From contig BCHS01000006.1 in NCBI GenBank assembly GCA_039545275.1, positions 124,001 to 188,000 of the forward strand: a stretch of DNA of 64,000 nt. The letters are read 5' to 3'. This stretch comes from Pseudomicrostroma phylloplanum. Taxonomy: Eukaryota > Basidiomycota > Exobasidiomycetes > Microstromatales. Shown here piece after piece: positions 31,726 to 42,948 of the stretch. The position numbers were made by a program, and so were the translations under genes. The notes under the pieces are model-generated. The model had not been told where the DNA came from. It did not search any database and saw only the letters and a list, made by a program, of their open reading frames with translations. The number at the start of each line of letters is the position of its first letter. Position 1 is the first letter of the stretch.

Positions 31726-33639
31726 ATGGCTGAAGAGCAGGCGAAGGTGTCTCCTCCGCCTCAGGCCCAGCCCACACCAGTGGGTGAAGAGGTCGCTTCC
31801 GCTTCCTCATCTTCGGCTGCAGCGGCCGGTACAAAGCGAGCCGCTTCTCCCGCTGGCAACGACGTCTCAACAGAGAAGAACGCTGCTGCTGCTTCGTCAT
31901 CCTCTTCGTCTTCAGCCAAGCGCCCGCGTCGCATTGACAAGCGCGGCGACCAAGATCGCGAAGCCTCCCCGCCCAGGGCGACCGGTGCTGACGGCGAGAA
32001 CGACGACGATGCCGAGAAGCGTCTTCCCAAGCGTCGTGCTGCCATCTTGTTCGGCTACTGTGGTGTGGGCTACTCGGGCCTGCAGGTCAATCCGGGCGTG
32101 AAGACCATCGAAGGGGACATCTTCGACGTTCTATGCCAGGCAGGATGTGTTTCCAAGGAGAATGCCGTGAACCCGAATAAGGTCGGATTGCAGAGGGCTG
32201 CTAGGACTGACAGGGGAGTGCATGCCGCCGGGAACCTGATCAACCTCAAGCTAATTCTCAACCCGCCAGCTGTGCCCTCTGGAGATACAAAGGAGCTCAT
32301 CGACCACCTGAACGGGATGCTGCCGCCCCTGATCCGGATATGGAACATTGTCCGAGTGCAGTCGGCCTTCAATGCTCGTGCCTCGTGCGACTCGCGGTAC
32401 TACCAGTATCTGCTGCCTACATACGCCTTCCTGCCACCGAGGCCGGGATGCGCAATGTGGAAGATGTTCAAGGGTTGGGAGGGTAAAGATGAGGAAGCCG
32501 GTGGGGAGGACGGCAAGAGGAGGCTGAAGCAGGCTCTGTATCACCCCTTCTGGGTTGACGCTCTCAAGGAGTACGAGGATGGACTGGCAGCAGCTACTGC
32601 AGCTTCGGCCGAGCCAGCGAAAGAGGCAGACGCAAGCGTAGTACCAGAGGAGAAGGAGAAAGAGGAGCCAGTGGTGAAGGAGAACGGAGCTGATGGCGCT
32701 GCAGCTGAAACTACAGAGGGCACAGAGGCTGCTCCTCCTGCAGCCGAGTTGCCGTCCCAGTTCAAGAGGGACACAGTCCGCAAGCGCCAATGGCGGATGG
32801 AATCTGACGAGTACGGTCGCGAGACCCTCACTCGTGTCCGCTCCCTCTGGAACTACTTCCTCGGCACGAAGAATTTCCACAACTACACCGTCGGCAAGCC
32901 CTTCAAGGACCCCTCTGCCAAGCGCACCATGAAGGAGCTAGAGATCTCTGCCCCATTCATCGTGAACAACACGGAGTACGTCTCCCTCACTCTGCACGGT
33001 CAGTCCTTTATGCTGCACCAGATCCGCAAGATGGTCGGTTTGCTGGTCCTCATCGCCCGTTCCCCCGCTCCAGAGACCCTGATGAAGGAGACGTTCAGCG
33101 CAAAGAAGATCCACGTGCCCAAAGCTCCCGCTCTGGGTCTCCTCCTCAACTCGCCCGTCTTTGGAGGGTACAACATCAAGGTTCGCCAGCACAATGCCTC
33201 TCTCGGCCCGCGCTTCTCAGCAGGTAAACTCACCGCCGAGGAGCGCGAGGAGCAGAAGAGGGAGGAGATCACCTATGCTCCCTTGAAGGAGGAGATGGAG
33301 GAGTTTAGGATGAGACATATCTACCAGACTCAGTATGAGACCGAGGAGAGGGAAGACGAGTTTGCTAAATGGCTAAACTATATTGACGCGATCGTCGGGA
33401 ATGACTTCCTTTACCTTAATGGGAAGGGAGTTATCCCACCGGAGTCGATTGTGGGCAGTGGAGCGAGCAAGAGTGGACAGCCGAAGAAGAAGGGGGAGGA
33501 TGGGGAGGGGGCAGAGAAGGGCGTGGCTGCGGCAGCACAGCAGGGCAAGGAGAAGAAGGCGGGAGGGGAGGGAGAGTACCATGAGAGTGACGATGAAGAC
33601 GACGTCGTTGCGGGTAAAGGAGCCGATCTGGAGGGCTGA
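31726..33639 (+). CDS. PUS1: tRNA pseudouridine synthase Pus1
   Basis: Pus1 (TruA family) isomerises uridine to pseudouridine at several tRNA positions and in some snRNA and mRNA sites. Single exon of 637 residues from ATG 31726; the open frame extends upstream without an ATG. Residues 1-100 are Ala/Ser-rich with a basic nuclear-localisation-like cluster (KRPRRIDKR). The catalytic domain starts at RRAAILFGYCGVGYSGLQ. The catalytic motif RAARTDRGVHAAGN contains the nucleophile Asp near residue 162. Later motifs are ARASCDSRYYQYLLPTY, LWNYFLGTKNFHNYT, SFMLHQIRKMVGLL and PKAPALGLLLN. An Ala/Glu-rich insert lies near residues 285-340. The C-terminal 60 residues are Lys/Gly/Glu-rich. The eukaryotic Pus1 length and order are kept. 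Confidence 0.94.
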   Translation: MAEEQAKVSPPPQAQPTPVGEEVASASSSSAAAAGTKRAASPAGNDVSTEKNAAAASSSSSSSAKRPRRIDKRGDQDREASPPRATGADGENDDDAEKRLPKRRAAILFGYCGVGYSGLQVNPGVKTIEGDIFDVLCQAGCVSKENAVNPNKVGLQRAARTDRGVHAAGNLINLKLILNPPAVPSGDTKELIDHLNGMLPPLIRIWNIVRVQSAFNARASCDSRYYQYLLPTYAFLPPRPGCAMWKMFKGWEGKDEEAGGEDGKRRLKQALYHPFWVDALKEYEDGLAAATAASAEPAKEADASVVPEEKEKEEPVVKENGADGAAAETTEGTEAAPPAAELPSQFKRDTVRKRQWRMESDEYGRETLTRVRSLWNYFLGTKNFHNYTVGKPFKDPSAKRTMKELEISAPFIVNNTEYVSLTLHGQSFMLHQIRKMVGLLVLIARSPAPETLMKETFSAKKIHVPKAPALGLLLNSPVFGGYNIKVRQHNASLGPRFSAGKLTAEEREEQKREEITYAPLKEEMEEFRMRHIYQTQYETEEREDEFAKWLNYIDAIVGNDFLYLNGKGVIPPESIVGSGASKSGQPKKKGEDGEGAEKGVAAAAQQGKEKKAGGEGEYHESDDEDDVVAGKGADLEG

Positions 33640-33974
33640 AGAGCGAGCAGTCCGGGTCAGCGCAGGCAATCGATCCATGCATCGCGTCAACTGTACGATA
33701 GACCGTCCATCAGGCATCTCTAGTGAGGAGGCGCTCGTGGAGCAACGTGAATGTCATTCGCTAAATCGTCTAGGCAACAAGTACAAGGAAGGATATCTAC
33801 AAATGTGTATGCGAATCGCAAAAGTCTCTGTGTGTCGGGCGTCGTCTATCAAGTCTAAGTCTATAGGCTGCGTGAGGGAGGGGCAGAGCAACAGGCCTCA
33901 AAAGGGGAAGTGTCCGAGAGAAGAGGGACCCAGCCAGGCATGGCTCGCCTGCTCTCGTGCAGGCTGCCAGTCCT
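33640..33974. other. Convergent intergenic region, PUS1 / LrgB-like gene 3' ends
   Basis: 335 bp between opposing stop codons. No gene or repeat seen. Confidence 0.55.
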
Positions 33975-36658
33975 TCAACCGACTAGTGCGAGCAGCTGCA
34001 TCTGCGTCGTGACAGGCGGGATAGCCACAAGCAGGAGACAGAGCGCCCCAAAAAGGATGAAAGAGAGCGACGCAACCGCCATCACCCTCGGGCGCGCAAT
34101 CAGGCTCGAAGCACCGATGGCTCCCGAGGTACTCCCCATCGCTAGCCCAACAGTGAGATGATCGTCCATATCTACGCCCATGAGTCTGAAAAAGGGTTCC
34201 TTGAGGAGCGCGGCAATGATCCCCGTCACCACGACCACGATGACGCAGATGTTCACGTCACCCTCGAGGGTTTCCACCAGCTCGATGGCCAGAGGAGTGG
34301 AGAGGAACCGCCCTGCAAAGGCGAGGGAGCGTGGTTGATCTAGCGTGATTAAAGAGGCGAGAGCGGGGCAGAGGAAGAGAGTGAAGATGACCGAGGGGAG
34401 CAGCCCGATGACAAGACGTACGCCACACTCGGCCAGATCGCGACGGTAGCGATACAGTACCACGCACAGGGCGAGAATGCCGGCGTCTAGCAGGGAGGAT
34501 AAGATGTCTGCGGCTCCAGGAACAGGACCATTGTACCCCGATGGAGCAAGAAGCTTGTCGTACTTGGCATCGACATTGTAGTGCGTCAGGAGTGTCTGCT
34601 TGAGCGAGAGACCCTTGATCTCGCCTAGCGCCCAGAGGATCAGGAGAGTCATCGCCGAAGTCGTCAGGATCGGGTGGAGGAACCGCCTGATCTTTGCAGG
34701 GACAAGCGTGATAGCAACCCAGAAGGTGAGGACGTTGACGGCCAGAAAGAGGACCAGGGAGTGATCCGAAGCGAAGAAGAGGGGGAGACCCACGAAGAAG
34801 GCGACGAGATAGACCGTCGGCGAGAAGTACTTGATCATTCGATCGGCCAGGCGATCGATTGCATCGGGCTCCCCGTCTGCAGGGTTGTTGATCGCTGATG
34901 CTCGGCGAGAGCGCCTGCGCTCGCGTGGGCTGGCAGGCTTTTCCTCGTCCCCATCTCCGGCGACATTGTCCTTCTCCATGTTTCCGCCTTCGGTCGCAGG
35001 TTCGTTGACGAAAGTGACTGCGCTCGCTTTCCGGGCTGCGAGAATTGGGGAAGCGGGTCCGCTTTCGGGCATCACCATCGATCTGACCACTTCAATGACA
35101 TCCTGGGTCTGTTGCGGGCTCGCTGGTGGTGCAGATCCATCCCGAGTAGACTCCAGGACCGGCATGACTTCGATCTCATCAGGTGCAATGCTCGAGAGGG
35201 GAGCTGGCACATTGTTATGAGCAGGCGACTCTCCGTGCCAGGTAGGCCTTCGAACCAGTGAGAAGTTTGGCGAGAAGATGGACTGGGCCGCAGGGGTCTC
35301 CGCTTCATCTGATGTTGACACAGGGGCCCCGTGTGCCTCGGCAGTGAGGGGTCGCGATGGCGATGTAATCGGCCTCCTTGTTGTCGGCAAGACGCTGATC
35401 GAGCGGGCGTGGATGACTGGGCGGGTTCGAGATCGGGATCGCTGTGAGTGAGGCCTGAGTTGATGACGTTCATGAAGGCGTCTCACGGATTGCATGTTGA
35501 CGCATTCACTGTCGATGGTGATGATACCCTGCTGACGAGCCTGCTCTCTCTGCACATGCTCAACGTGCTCGCTACGGGCTTGTGAAGCGAGCGTCTCTCT
35601 GGTCGGCTTGTGTGACATGCTGATCGAGATGGGGGCGATGGACAGCCTGGTCACCGTCTTCATACCATTGGCAATAGCACCCAACGACGGATTGTTGCTC
35701 GCGCCCGCTTTCGTATCGTCGGTCGGGTCTGCTTTCTCTGTGTCCATTGCTGCAGCACCGTTCTGGCGACGAGACTGCCATTTTCTGACAACCGCATCCA
35801 TTGCCTTGCACACCAGTGTGGGCAGGACGAAGCCTGCCACCTGAGTGACCATGAAGAAGGCAGCAATGATACCGACCTCTCGCCCGGGCAACACTTCTCT
35901 GGCAGGAATAGAAATGAAGGCAGGAGTGAAGAGCAGACTCATGTTCCTGAGCAGAAAGTCTGAGGGCGGGCCGATGAATGCCATGAGGGGTCTGACGAAG
36001 CGTCCCTCATGGTCTCCTTGGACCTCCTTTGGCGTGCTGGCTCCTGTACCTGCCGCAGCCGCTTCGACATCTTGCGCTGGTGCTGCCTTGGGGAACTTGA
36101 GTGACAGCCAGTCGAGTAGCAGCAAGACCGCAAAGGTGACGAGACAGCCAACGACGGGTCCAGGGAAGCGTAGGCCGGGGATGGTAGAAACGAGGAGATC
36201 GAGGGACCAGCAGACGACGAGGATGAAGAAGCAGCCGATGGGTACGTGTATCCAATTAGTGAAGAGAGAGCCACGGCAGTCTTCCCAGGCCTGTCAATGG
36301 ATGTTGGGATCATCGCCGCACGACGGTCAGAATCATGTGATGTCAGGCTGATGTGAGACTGCTGTGAACTCACCAAGATAATCGCCTCTTTCACGTCCTC
36401 CCACCCTCTGATCTTGTCTATCCCAGTATCAAGGGTATCCAATGTAGCTCGTCGGCCCGACTCTTCCCCTTCGCCTTGTACCTTTGGTGTAGTCGCTCCA
36501 GATGTGTTCCGGCTGCTCTCACCAGCGTCCCTGATCTCGTGGACATTGGATGTACGACCTGAGTCCGATGGTCCCGTCGAGTAGCCCGTAGTTGTACGAG
36601 TGATGGCAGCAGTGATGCCGGTGGGCGAGTCAGGTGTGGTAGGCTGTCTGCCCGACAT
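33975..36658 (-). CDS. LrgA/LrgB-like multi-spanning membrane protein
   Basis: Two exons, 36658-36374 (95 codons from ATG) and 36290-33975, separated by an 83-bp intron. The frame closes to 866 residues. The N-terminal cytosolic part is Ser/Thr-rich. A first membrane block (HVPIGCFFILVVCWSLDLLV; GPVVGCLVTFAVLLLLDWLS; NMSLLFTPAFISIPAREVLP; IIAAFFMVTQVAGFVLPTL) resembles LrgA/CidA. A central hydrophilic region of more than 200 residues, rich in Ser, Arg and Pro, follows. The second block (LADRMIKYFSPTVYLVAFFV; RLVIGLLPSVIFTLFLCPAL; RFLSTPLAIELVETLEGDVN; MGSTSGAIGASSLIARPR) is an LrgB domain. In plants the LrgA-LrgB fusion PLGG1 is a plastid glycolate/glycerate transporter, and in bacteria LrgAB and CidAB act in cell lysis and pyruvate transport. 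The substrate and membrane here are unknown. No clear targeting peptide is visible. Confidence 0.85.
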
Positions 36659-38072
36659 GGCTCTCGAGGAGTGGTGTGATGGAGGTAGTGAGCTCTAGGT
36701 GGACGTCGAAGTCAAGAAGGGCAATCGCAGGAGGTGTAGCAGTGGCACTGGGTCTTGCAGAAGACGGGAGAGATCTAATTGGCACACTGATTAGAACAGA
36801 GCAGGGAGGAGAGGTGAGAGTAGGACACGTCCAGTGCAGAGAAAAAGAGTAGGAGGACGGGTGGATAGGAGAGTATTGGAAGGACAGACGGTTTCTGATA
36901 GTCGCTGATCATCTCCCGTGCGTGAGAGGCCAGCACATCCAGGCGTGCCACAGCGTGCCACATCCCTGCGAGCTAAGCCAAGTGCGATTCCGGGTGATGC
37001 TCCTGTCTCTGCTGCTGCCAGGGTCTCGCGGAAGCAGAGGTGCATAGGAGGCCGTGGCCGTACGTACGTGTGCACGTCCCCCCGCTCTGTGAGGTGATCG
37101 GGGCTGCTTCCATTCGCCGGTACGTCCTTGTATCCAGATTGATCCCCAACCCTCTGTCTGGCTGTGTCTCCCTTACTGCCGCGAGCTTGGCGATCAGCAC
37201 CCAGGCCTTATTCGCACTCGCTCGCCGACCTCTCCCGAGATGAGATGAGATGAGAGCGGCGAAGATAAGGATGTGAATGCCAAGAAAACCTCCCAAGAAC
37301 CCTCAATTGCCCGGCTCGCCTGTTCCCCCGGCTTCCGATCGGCAACTTAACTAAAAGTAGGAAAGGACGGCTTCAGCGGCCCGGCTCATGCGGAACGGAA
37401 CACCCAGATCTGCCGGCCACGCGCATCTCACTCCAGAGAAATTGTCTTGGCATCGTCCGCTAAACTCAGGGGTTCCAGATTGAGATGACATCAAGCCAAG
37501 CCAAGCATCGCCTCGTCTCGCCAAAGGATTGGAATACAGTTGAAAGCTCACGACTGACCCTTGATTGCAGAGTATGTCAACGCCGCTCGACCTTGCGTGT
37601 GAGCGTGTGGCACGTACGGCACGTGCTGTGCTGTGCCCTTCTTGTGCGGTGCGATCACACTTATCGTCCATCGCGGAACATTCTCCGAGATGCATGCCAA
37701 GCCTTGCCCCCTTCTCCACTTGAACGCGGATAGCTTCCCACCCCATCGTAGCGCGACGGACGCAGGCGAATCTGCCTCTAGCTTCAGCTCTAGCTCTACC
37801 TCAGGCTCAGAGACATGCAAAGCGGCGTCTGTGTGGTATGAGCTGCGAGCGGGAGTGTGACCCCGGCCTTGTTCGCCAAGAAGTGATCGGGTATTATGGA
37901 AGGAGAGATTGGTGCAGCTCCTGCCGAGCGCTACATTGGTTACTATCACACAGCACCGCACTGCACGTGGGAGGAAAGAAGCGTCGATGGATGGGCTTGA
38001 AGAGGTGTGTTGAATATTTTACAGATGAACTTCTTGGTCCTCAGCAGCACATTCCAATGAACAGAGGTCTGC
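36659..38072. other. Intergenic: LrgB-like gene promoter and SUV3 3' region
   Basis: About 1.4 kb with no credible coding sequence; the open frames are short and lack family signals. It includes the promoter of the LrgB-like gene and the 3' UTR of SUV3, both minus strand. Confidence 0.55.
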
Positions 38073-41000
38073 TCACGCCCATGCTCTGCTCTGATCGCCC
38101 CTCCTGGGTGGCCTATCTGCGAAGGAGTTGTCCCCGCTGCGTCTGAAGCCGCCCTTGCGATCACCACCACCACCACTACCTCCTCCTCCTCCTCCACCAC
38201 CTCTCCTCTGCGGTCTATCATCCCTCCGTCCATCCCTTCTATCATCTCTCTTCCTATCTCCAAAGCGCTGTCCCTTGCTCTTCCCCTCTTCTCCACCCCT
38301 CCCCAATGCCTGCAATCTCTTGCTCCTCCCCACCTTCATCGCCTGCAATACAAACTCGATAGCCTTTTCCGTCCTCAACTTAAAGTGTTGAGCAAGGGTG
38401 CGATGGGAAAAGGCCAGTTTGCTGCGAGAGTTGAGCCAGATGTACATGCAGAGGGCACGGTGCAGGCTTTCTAGGAGGATGAGGATGGGAGCAGAGGTGG
38501 AGGAACGATCGGGACTGCTGAAGGGGTTGCGGCTGGGGATGTAGTTTGCCAGCTCGAGGACGGAGATGTTGCTGCTGGCTGCCTTGCCGCTTGCGGCCGA
38601 TGAGGAAGGAGACGAAGAAGCTGCATCGTCACTGACGTCCGCATGGTCGGATTGCGAGCGATGTCGATCCTCTTCCCATCTTGCATGCATTGCGAGCATC
38701 ACGTCCTCAACTTCGGCAAGGGAATCCAGGAGCTTCTCCTTGCGAATGATCGCCTCGATGTCCACAATCTCACCCCGAGCATACGAGGCCACCATCCCCT
38801 TGAAGCAATTGATCAAGATCGGATCGCGCACATTGAGTGGTGCGTGGCAGAATTGGGCTTGCTCGCCCAGCGTCAGGACTGACTGGGGTCTCTCGCCGGA
38901 GGCATCGGCGCTTGCGTCGCCAGATACACTACTGGCCTCGTGGACTAGAGGTCCAATGTCGCTTTGCTGTCGGAAGGAGCCAAGGACGTACCGAGAGGTG
39001 TCTACGTCGCACAGCAGGGACATGTCCGCATAGATGTCCGTATAGGTCCTGGCCATACCCTCTGGCACGTCACTGTCTTCGATGTCCTGCTCTTCAGCCT
39101 CATCCTGCTCATCATCGAAGGACTCCCATGGCGACGACCTGCCGGAGGACCTTTGCGCCATCTCCTTCCTCTTCCTGGCAGCAGCGTCAATCTTACTTTC
39201 TTCCAGCTTCCAGTGATCCATGGGCAGGACGACGGGTGTAGAGGGAAGCATCGTCGAGAGGACCTCGATGGTACCGGGAAGAGCGGCGATTCTAGCATGG
39301 TTGATGTACCTCATCGGGCTTTCTAAAGCAGCTCGCAGCACAGGCATGTCGTCTTCTGACATTGTGCACACGACACCTCCATCTTCGTCCTTTTCGCCCC
39401 TCTTCGTGCCATATCTCCCTGCTCTTCCTGCAATCTGTTTGATCTGACTAGCACTCAAGGCTTCCATCTCTTGCCCGTTCCACTTGAAGGTAGTCTCGAA
39501 GATCATGCGCTTGATGCGCAAGTTGAGACCCATGCCAATCGCATCGCTGGCGACCATCACGTTAGCTTCAACGCCTTCGTTGAAGAGCCTAGCCTGCTCT
39601 GCCTTGACCTCGGGCGGAAGATTTCCGTAGGCTACTGCGCACTTCAGTGGAGGCTGACCTGGCTGCACGGGTATAGCTTCGATCCTTGCCTTGAGTCCAA
39701 AGATGCCATTCCGAGAAAAGGTTACGACGCAGTCGCCGGGCCTGATCTTGCCCAGATCGCCATCCAAGCTCTTCTCTGCGACCTTGAGCGGTGTCAGACG
39801 CTCGTAGTTGTGCACAGTCAGCTCGTCGCCACAGTCCTTGGCAATCTCCTTGATGAGAGGCACCACTGAAGCCTCGCCACAGAGATGCAGCTCCTTCGCT
39901 CGAGCGCCGAGTAGAGCATGGGTCCAGGCATATCCTCGTTGCTCATCGCCGATCATCTGGATCTCGTCCAGGACAAGGACGTCAAGTGGTCTGTTCGCCT
40001 CGAACATCTCCACGGTGCATGACGTCAGTCCAGTTGAGCCGATACCAAGCTTGCGGTCCTCGACGGCTTGCTCCTCTTCACCGGTCTTGAGGTTGCAGGC
40101 TCGAGGTGGTATGTTGGCTGCGATTTTGCCGTTGTTAATGCGCTCCCAGATCTCGTGGGCTAAAAGACGCAGAGGGCCCAAGTACATCCCAGAATTGACC
40201 TGGCAAAGGCGGACGAGGGCGTTATGAGTCTTGCCCGAATTAGTCGGGCCTACGTGTAGGTGAATATGCCTCTTCATTGAGCGAGCTTCAGGGTAGAGGA
40301 GATGCGGCCGTACGAGAGACGTCAAAGATCGAAGACTGTCCAAGGAGGTGAGCATGAGCCGGGTCGACTGTACGAGCTCAGCAGAGCCTGGTTCCGCCTC
40401 TGCAATTTCGGACAGGCCGTCCCGGACGAATTGTAGAAAGTCTCGGATGTGAAGGCGAGTGAGAGCATACTTCTGAGCTGTCTCGCCTCCACTGATGCGG
40501 CCAATGCCTGCGAATGCCGAAGTCGCATCGGCCATCAATGGTGACGAAGCTTTCGATGTTTCCTGCGCTATCTGCGACCTCCTCCTGGAAGCCCACTTCT
40601 GTATGAGTACGTCAAGTGGTGACCCTTCATCGGTTGCCTTGCTCATATTATGTCTGACCAGGATCTCCTGCAATGGCTCTCCCTTGAGCCCGATTGCCTC
40701 GAAGCGATTGACAAGGTATAGGTCCTTGGAGAAGCTGCTCAATGTGTCTTGCAGCATTGTCTTCAGTCGCGCTGCTGAAGGCGGCTTCTCGATGGAAAAG
40801 TCCACTACCGGCCGCTCGCGCCCATCGGATGAGGAGGAGTAATGATTCGGATATGGTCTGTTAGGTCTCGAGGAGGATGCGCCTGATCGAAATGAAGGCT
40901 TTTTAAACGAGCCCCCAGCACGACTTTCATCGTGACTATGAGCTCCAGTCCTGCGATCTTCACCCCGCCAGAGAGCAGAAGAGGTTGCGAAGGGGCGGCG

Positions 41001-41129
41001 AGGCAAGGTCGGAGGTGACGCTTGCTGCCGATATGCGATTGCGTATGCCTGTGGCAAGGTCAGGGCTCTGATGGAGCAGCTTGGCCTAGCCAGGCTTCTG
41101 ACCGCCGTAGATAGAGACGATGCCGTCAT
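38073..41129 (-). CDS. SUV3: Mitochondrial ATP-dependent RNA helicase Suv3
   Basis: Suv3 is the helicase subunit of the mitochondrial RNA degradosome and supports intron turnover and mtRNA surveillance. Single exon of 1018 residues from ATG 41129; the longer frame starts at TTG. The N-terminus (MTASSLSTAVRSLARPSCSI, then RRPFATSSALW) is Arg/Ser-rich without acids, a classic mitochondrial targeting sequence. Helicase motifs are Walker A GPTNSGKTH (near 294-302), DEIQ (near 388-391), CGEASVV, VTFSRNGIF, VASDAIGMGLNLRIKR and QIAGRAGRYG. A C-terminal Suv3 region follows (KLAFSHRTLAQHFKLRTEKA). The last 70 residues are Arg/Gly/Asp-rich (RRDGRRDDRPQRRGGGGGG), longer than in yeast and likely an RNA-binding tail. 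The gene is divergent from the LIM gene, with 276 bp between starts. Confidence 0.95.
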   Translation of the reverse strand: MTASSLSTAVRSLARPSCSIRALTLPQAYAIAYRQQASPPTLPRRPFATSSALWRGEDRRTGAHSHDESRAGGSFKKPSFRSGASSSRPNRPYPNHYSSSSDGRERPVVDFSIEKPPSAARLKTMLQDTLSSFSKDLYLVNRFEAIGLKGEPLQEILVRHNMSKATDEGSPLDVLIQKWASRRRSQIAQETSKASSPLMADATSAFAGIGRISGGETAQKYALTRLHIRDFLQFVRDGLSEIAEAEPGSAELVQSTRLMLTSLDSLRSLTSLVRPHLLYPEARSMKRHIHLHVGPTNSGKTHNALVRLCQVNSGMYLGPLRLLAHEIWERINNGKIAANIPPRACNLKTGEEEQAVEDRKLGIGSTGLTSCTVEMFEANRPLDVLVLDEIQMIGDEQRGYAWTHALLGARAKELHLCGEASVVPLIKEIAKDCGDELTVHNYERLTPLKVAEKSLDGDLGKIRPGDCVVTFSRNGIFGLKARIEAIPVQPGQPPLKCAVAYGNLPPEVKAEQARLFNEGVEANVMVASDAIGMGLNLRIKRMIFETTFKWNGQEMEALSASQIKQIAGRAGRYGTKRGEKDEDGGVVCTMSEDDMPVLRAALESPMRYINHARIAALPGTIEVLSTMLPSTPVVLPMDHWKLEESKIDAAARKRKEMAQRSSGRSSPWESFDDEQDEAEEQDIEDSDVPEGMARTYTDIYADMSLLCDVDTSRYVLGSFRQQSDIGPLVHEASSVSGDASADASGERPQSVLTLGEQAQFCHAPLNVRDPILINCFKGMVASYARGEIVDIEAIIRKEKLLDSLAEVEDVMLAMHARWEEDRHRSQSDHADVSDDAASSSPSSSAASGKAASSNISVLELANYIPSRNPFSSPDRSSTSAPILILLESLHRALCMYIWLNSRSKLAFSHRTLAQHFKLRTEKAIEFVLQAMKVGRSKRLQALGRGGEEGKSKGQRFGDRKRDDRRDGRRDDRPQRRGGGGGGGGSGGGGDRKGGFRRSGDNSFADRPPRRGDQSRAWA

Positions 41130-41405
41130 CTGATCCAGTATCGGAGGAAGAGAGAGGTGGCGATGGGTATCTGAGGAGTGGGTCTTGTGGTGAGGATTTG
41201 CCTGAGGAAAGGCGGCAACTTCGGTCAATTCTTCTCGCCCGCTCCTGGCAATTTCTCATCTCAGCACGAGCCGCGTGTGTCTGAGACGGAAGCAGCGCCG
41301 TGACCAAGGGCTGCTCGCTACCAAGTCCTTCTTGCCTCGTTGGCCTCCGCGTTCCTAACCTCATCCCCTCGTCACAGTCTCTACATCCTTCTTTCTCACC
41401 TCGTC

Positions 41406-42948
41406 ATGCCACCACGCTTTGGTATCTCGGCGCCCAAGTGCCCAAAGTGTGACAAGAGCGTATGCGTCGCCGAGCAGGTGAGTACACGGTAGTGAGCCAG
41501 TCGCGTGCCTCAGCGCGACTCCACTTACACGTCCCTTTCGCCTTTCCCCGTTCCGCAATGGTCCTCACCTATTTCGCCCTTTGCAGATCATCGGCCCTCA
41601 AGGCAAGGCGTATCACAAGTCATGTCTGACGTGTGTCGTGTGCAACAAGCGGCTGGACTCTACGCTCCTGGTTGAGCATGACGGGCAGCCCCTGTGCAGG
41701 CACTGCCATCGCGGGTCTTTAGGGCAGGGCAAGGGAGGCTTCAACAAGGCAGTGCCACTCCGTGCCTCCCTACCTCCTCCCAGCCCGCCTAAGCCTACCC
41801 AGCCTCAGCGCTTCTCCCAGCAAGATGCTCAAGGACTACGAGACGAAGATGAGATGGCAAGAAGATTGACTGGCATCAGCATCAGGCCTCGAGAGGGCAG
41901 TACACACGCGGGCGGACAAGCCGCCTTCTCGCCTCCCAGCGGCTCTTCCTCCTCCTTCTCGCCTTCTGCGCCGCCACCCCGGCCGGAGAACCCAACGCCT
42001 TCGACAGCTCTAGCACCTGTGACCTCCTCAGAAATGTCTGGATCATACTCTTCTTCGGCCATGTCCCCCTCTAGCTTACCTTCAGCAGCGGGCGACGACC
42101 CTCCGAACCAGGACTGGAGGGAGGTGGAAAGCATCGATGACTACATCGCTTCTTCGGCCGGTATCCCAAATATTGTGCCAAGAAGCGCAGCACTGAGAGG
42201 TGGAGCTGATGGTATCAACAGAGCACTAGGCGGACATCAAGAGCAGCCAACCTCGACGCGGACGGCGGCTGAGCCGAGGCCTGGCCTGACACCTCAGCAC
42301 ACGCCCACCGTACAATCCCCAGTCTACATGCCATCCAGCGAGGAATCACCGCGACGCAGTGGCTCAAGACCGCTCCCTCGGCCTCCTACACACGCATCCA
42401 CTAGCGCTCACCCTCCTACCGTCACCCCAGCAGCAGCAGCAGCAGGCCCTTCTATTCCCAGCTCAGCAACTACCGGCGGTCTACCTCCTCCCGCCCGTAG
42501 GACTCCAGTCTCATCCAGCGTCCCATCCTTCAAAACAGCCCACGGGCCATCCTCTTCCACCGCTGCACCCTCATCTCCCTTCCGCTCTCAATACGGCACC
42601 CTCTCCTCTTCTGCCTCTTCCACCCCTACGCGACTGGCAAACACCGTCTCCTCCGGCACGCCCCTCTGTGCGCGCTGCCAACGACCAGTGTACCATGCCG
42701 AACAGGTGATTGCCGCCTCGGGCGCAAGGACATGGCATCGTCCCTGTCTCAAGTGCGAGGAGTGCGGGAGCACCCTTCAGAAGGGCTCCCTTGAAGAGGG
42801 ACCGGTGGGGAGTAGCGTGCATGATGGAGTTCGGAGTGGGGACAGTTATGGACAGGGGTGCAATACCTTCTGCAAGGTTTGTTATAGGAGGCTCTTTGGA
42901 CCGAGGGGGATTGGGAATGCGGGGACGAGCTTTCCTTCTGCTGCTTGA
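41406..42948 (+). CDS. Two-LIM-domain protein (CRP-like ends, Ser/Pro-rich centre)
   Basis: Exon 1 is 41406-41477 (24 codons), a 109-bp intron follows, and exon 2 is 41587-42948, giving 477 residues. LIM1 spans residues about 12-65: CPKCDKSVCVAEQ joined in frame to IIGPQGKAYHKSCLTCVVC, then CNKRL, ending LCRHCH. LIM2 is near the C-terminus: CARCQRPVYHAEQ, WHRPCLKCEECG, then FCKVCYRRLFG. The two fingers are separated by about 330 residues of Ser/Pro/Thr-rich sequence with proline-rich RPLPRPPTHAS-type segments. LIM2 carries an unusual insert (GPVGSSVHDGVRSGDSYGQG) between its zinc pairs. LIM domains bind proteins and often scaffold actin or Rho signalling in fungi; no specific partner can be named. 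The open frame starting at 41581 (TTG) includes acceptor sequence. Confidence 0.85.

Noticed and set aside
32251..32880. 209-codon minus-strand frame
   Set aside because: Antisense to the conserved Pus1 catalytic domain.
38073..41228. SUV3 start at 41228
   Set aside because: The codon is TTG; ATG 41129 begins a clean mitochondrial targeting sequence.
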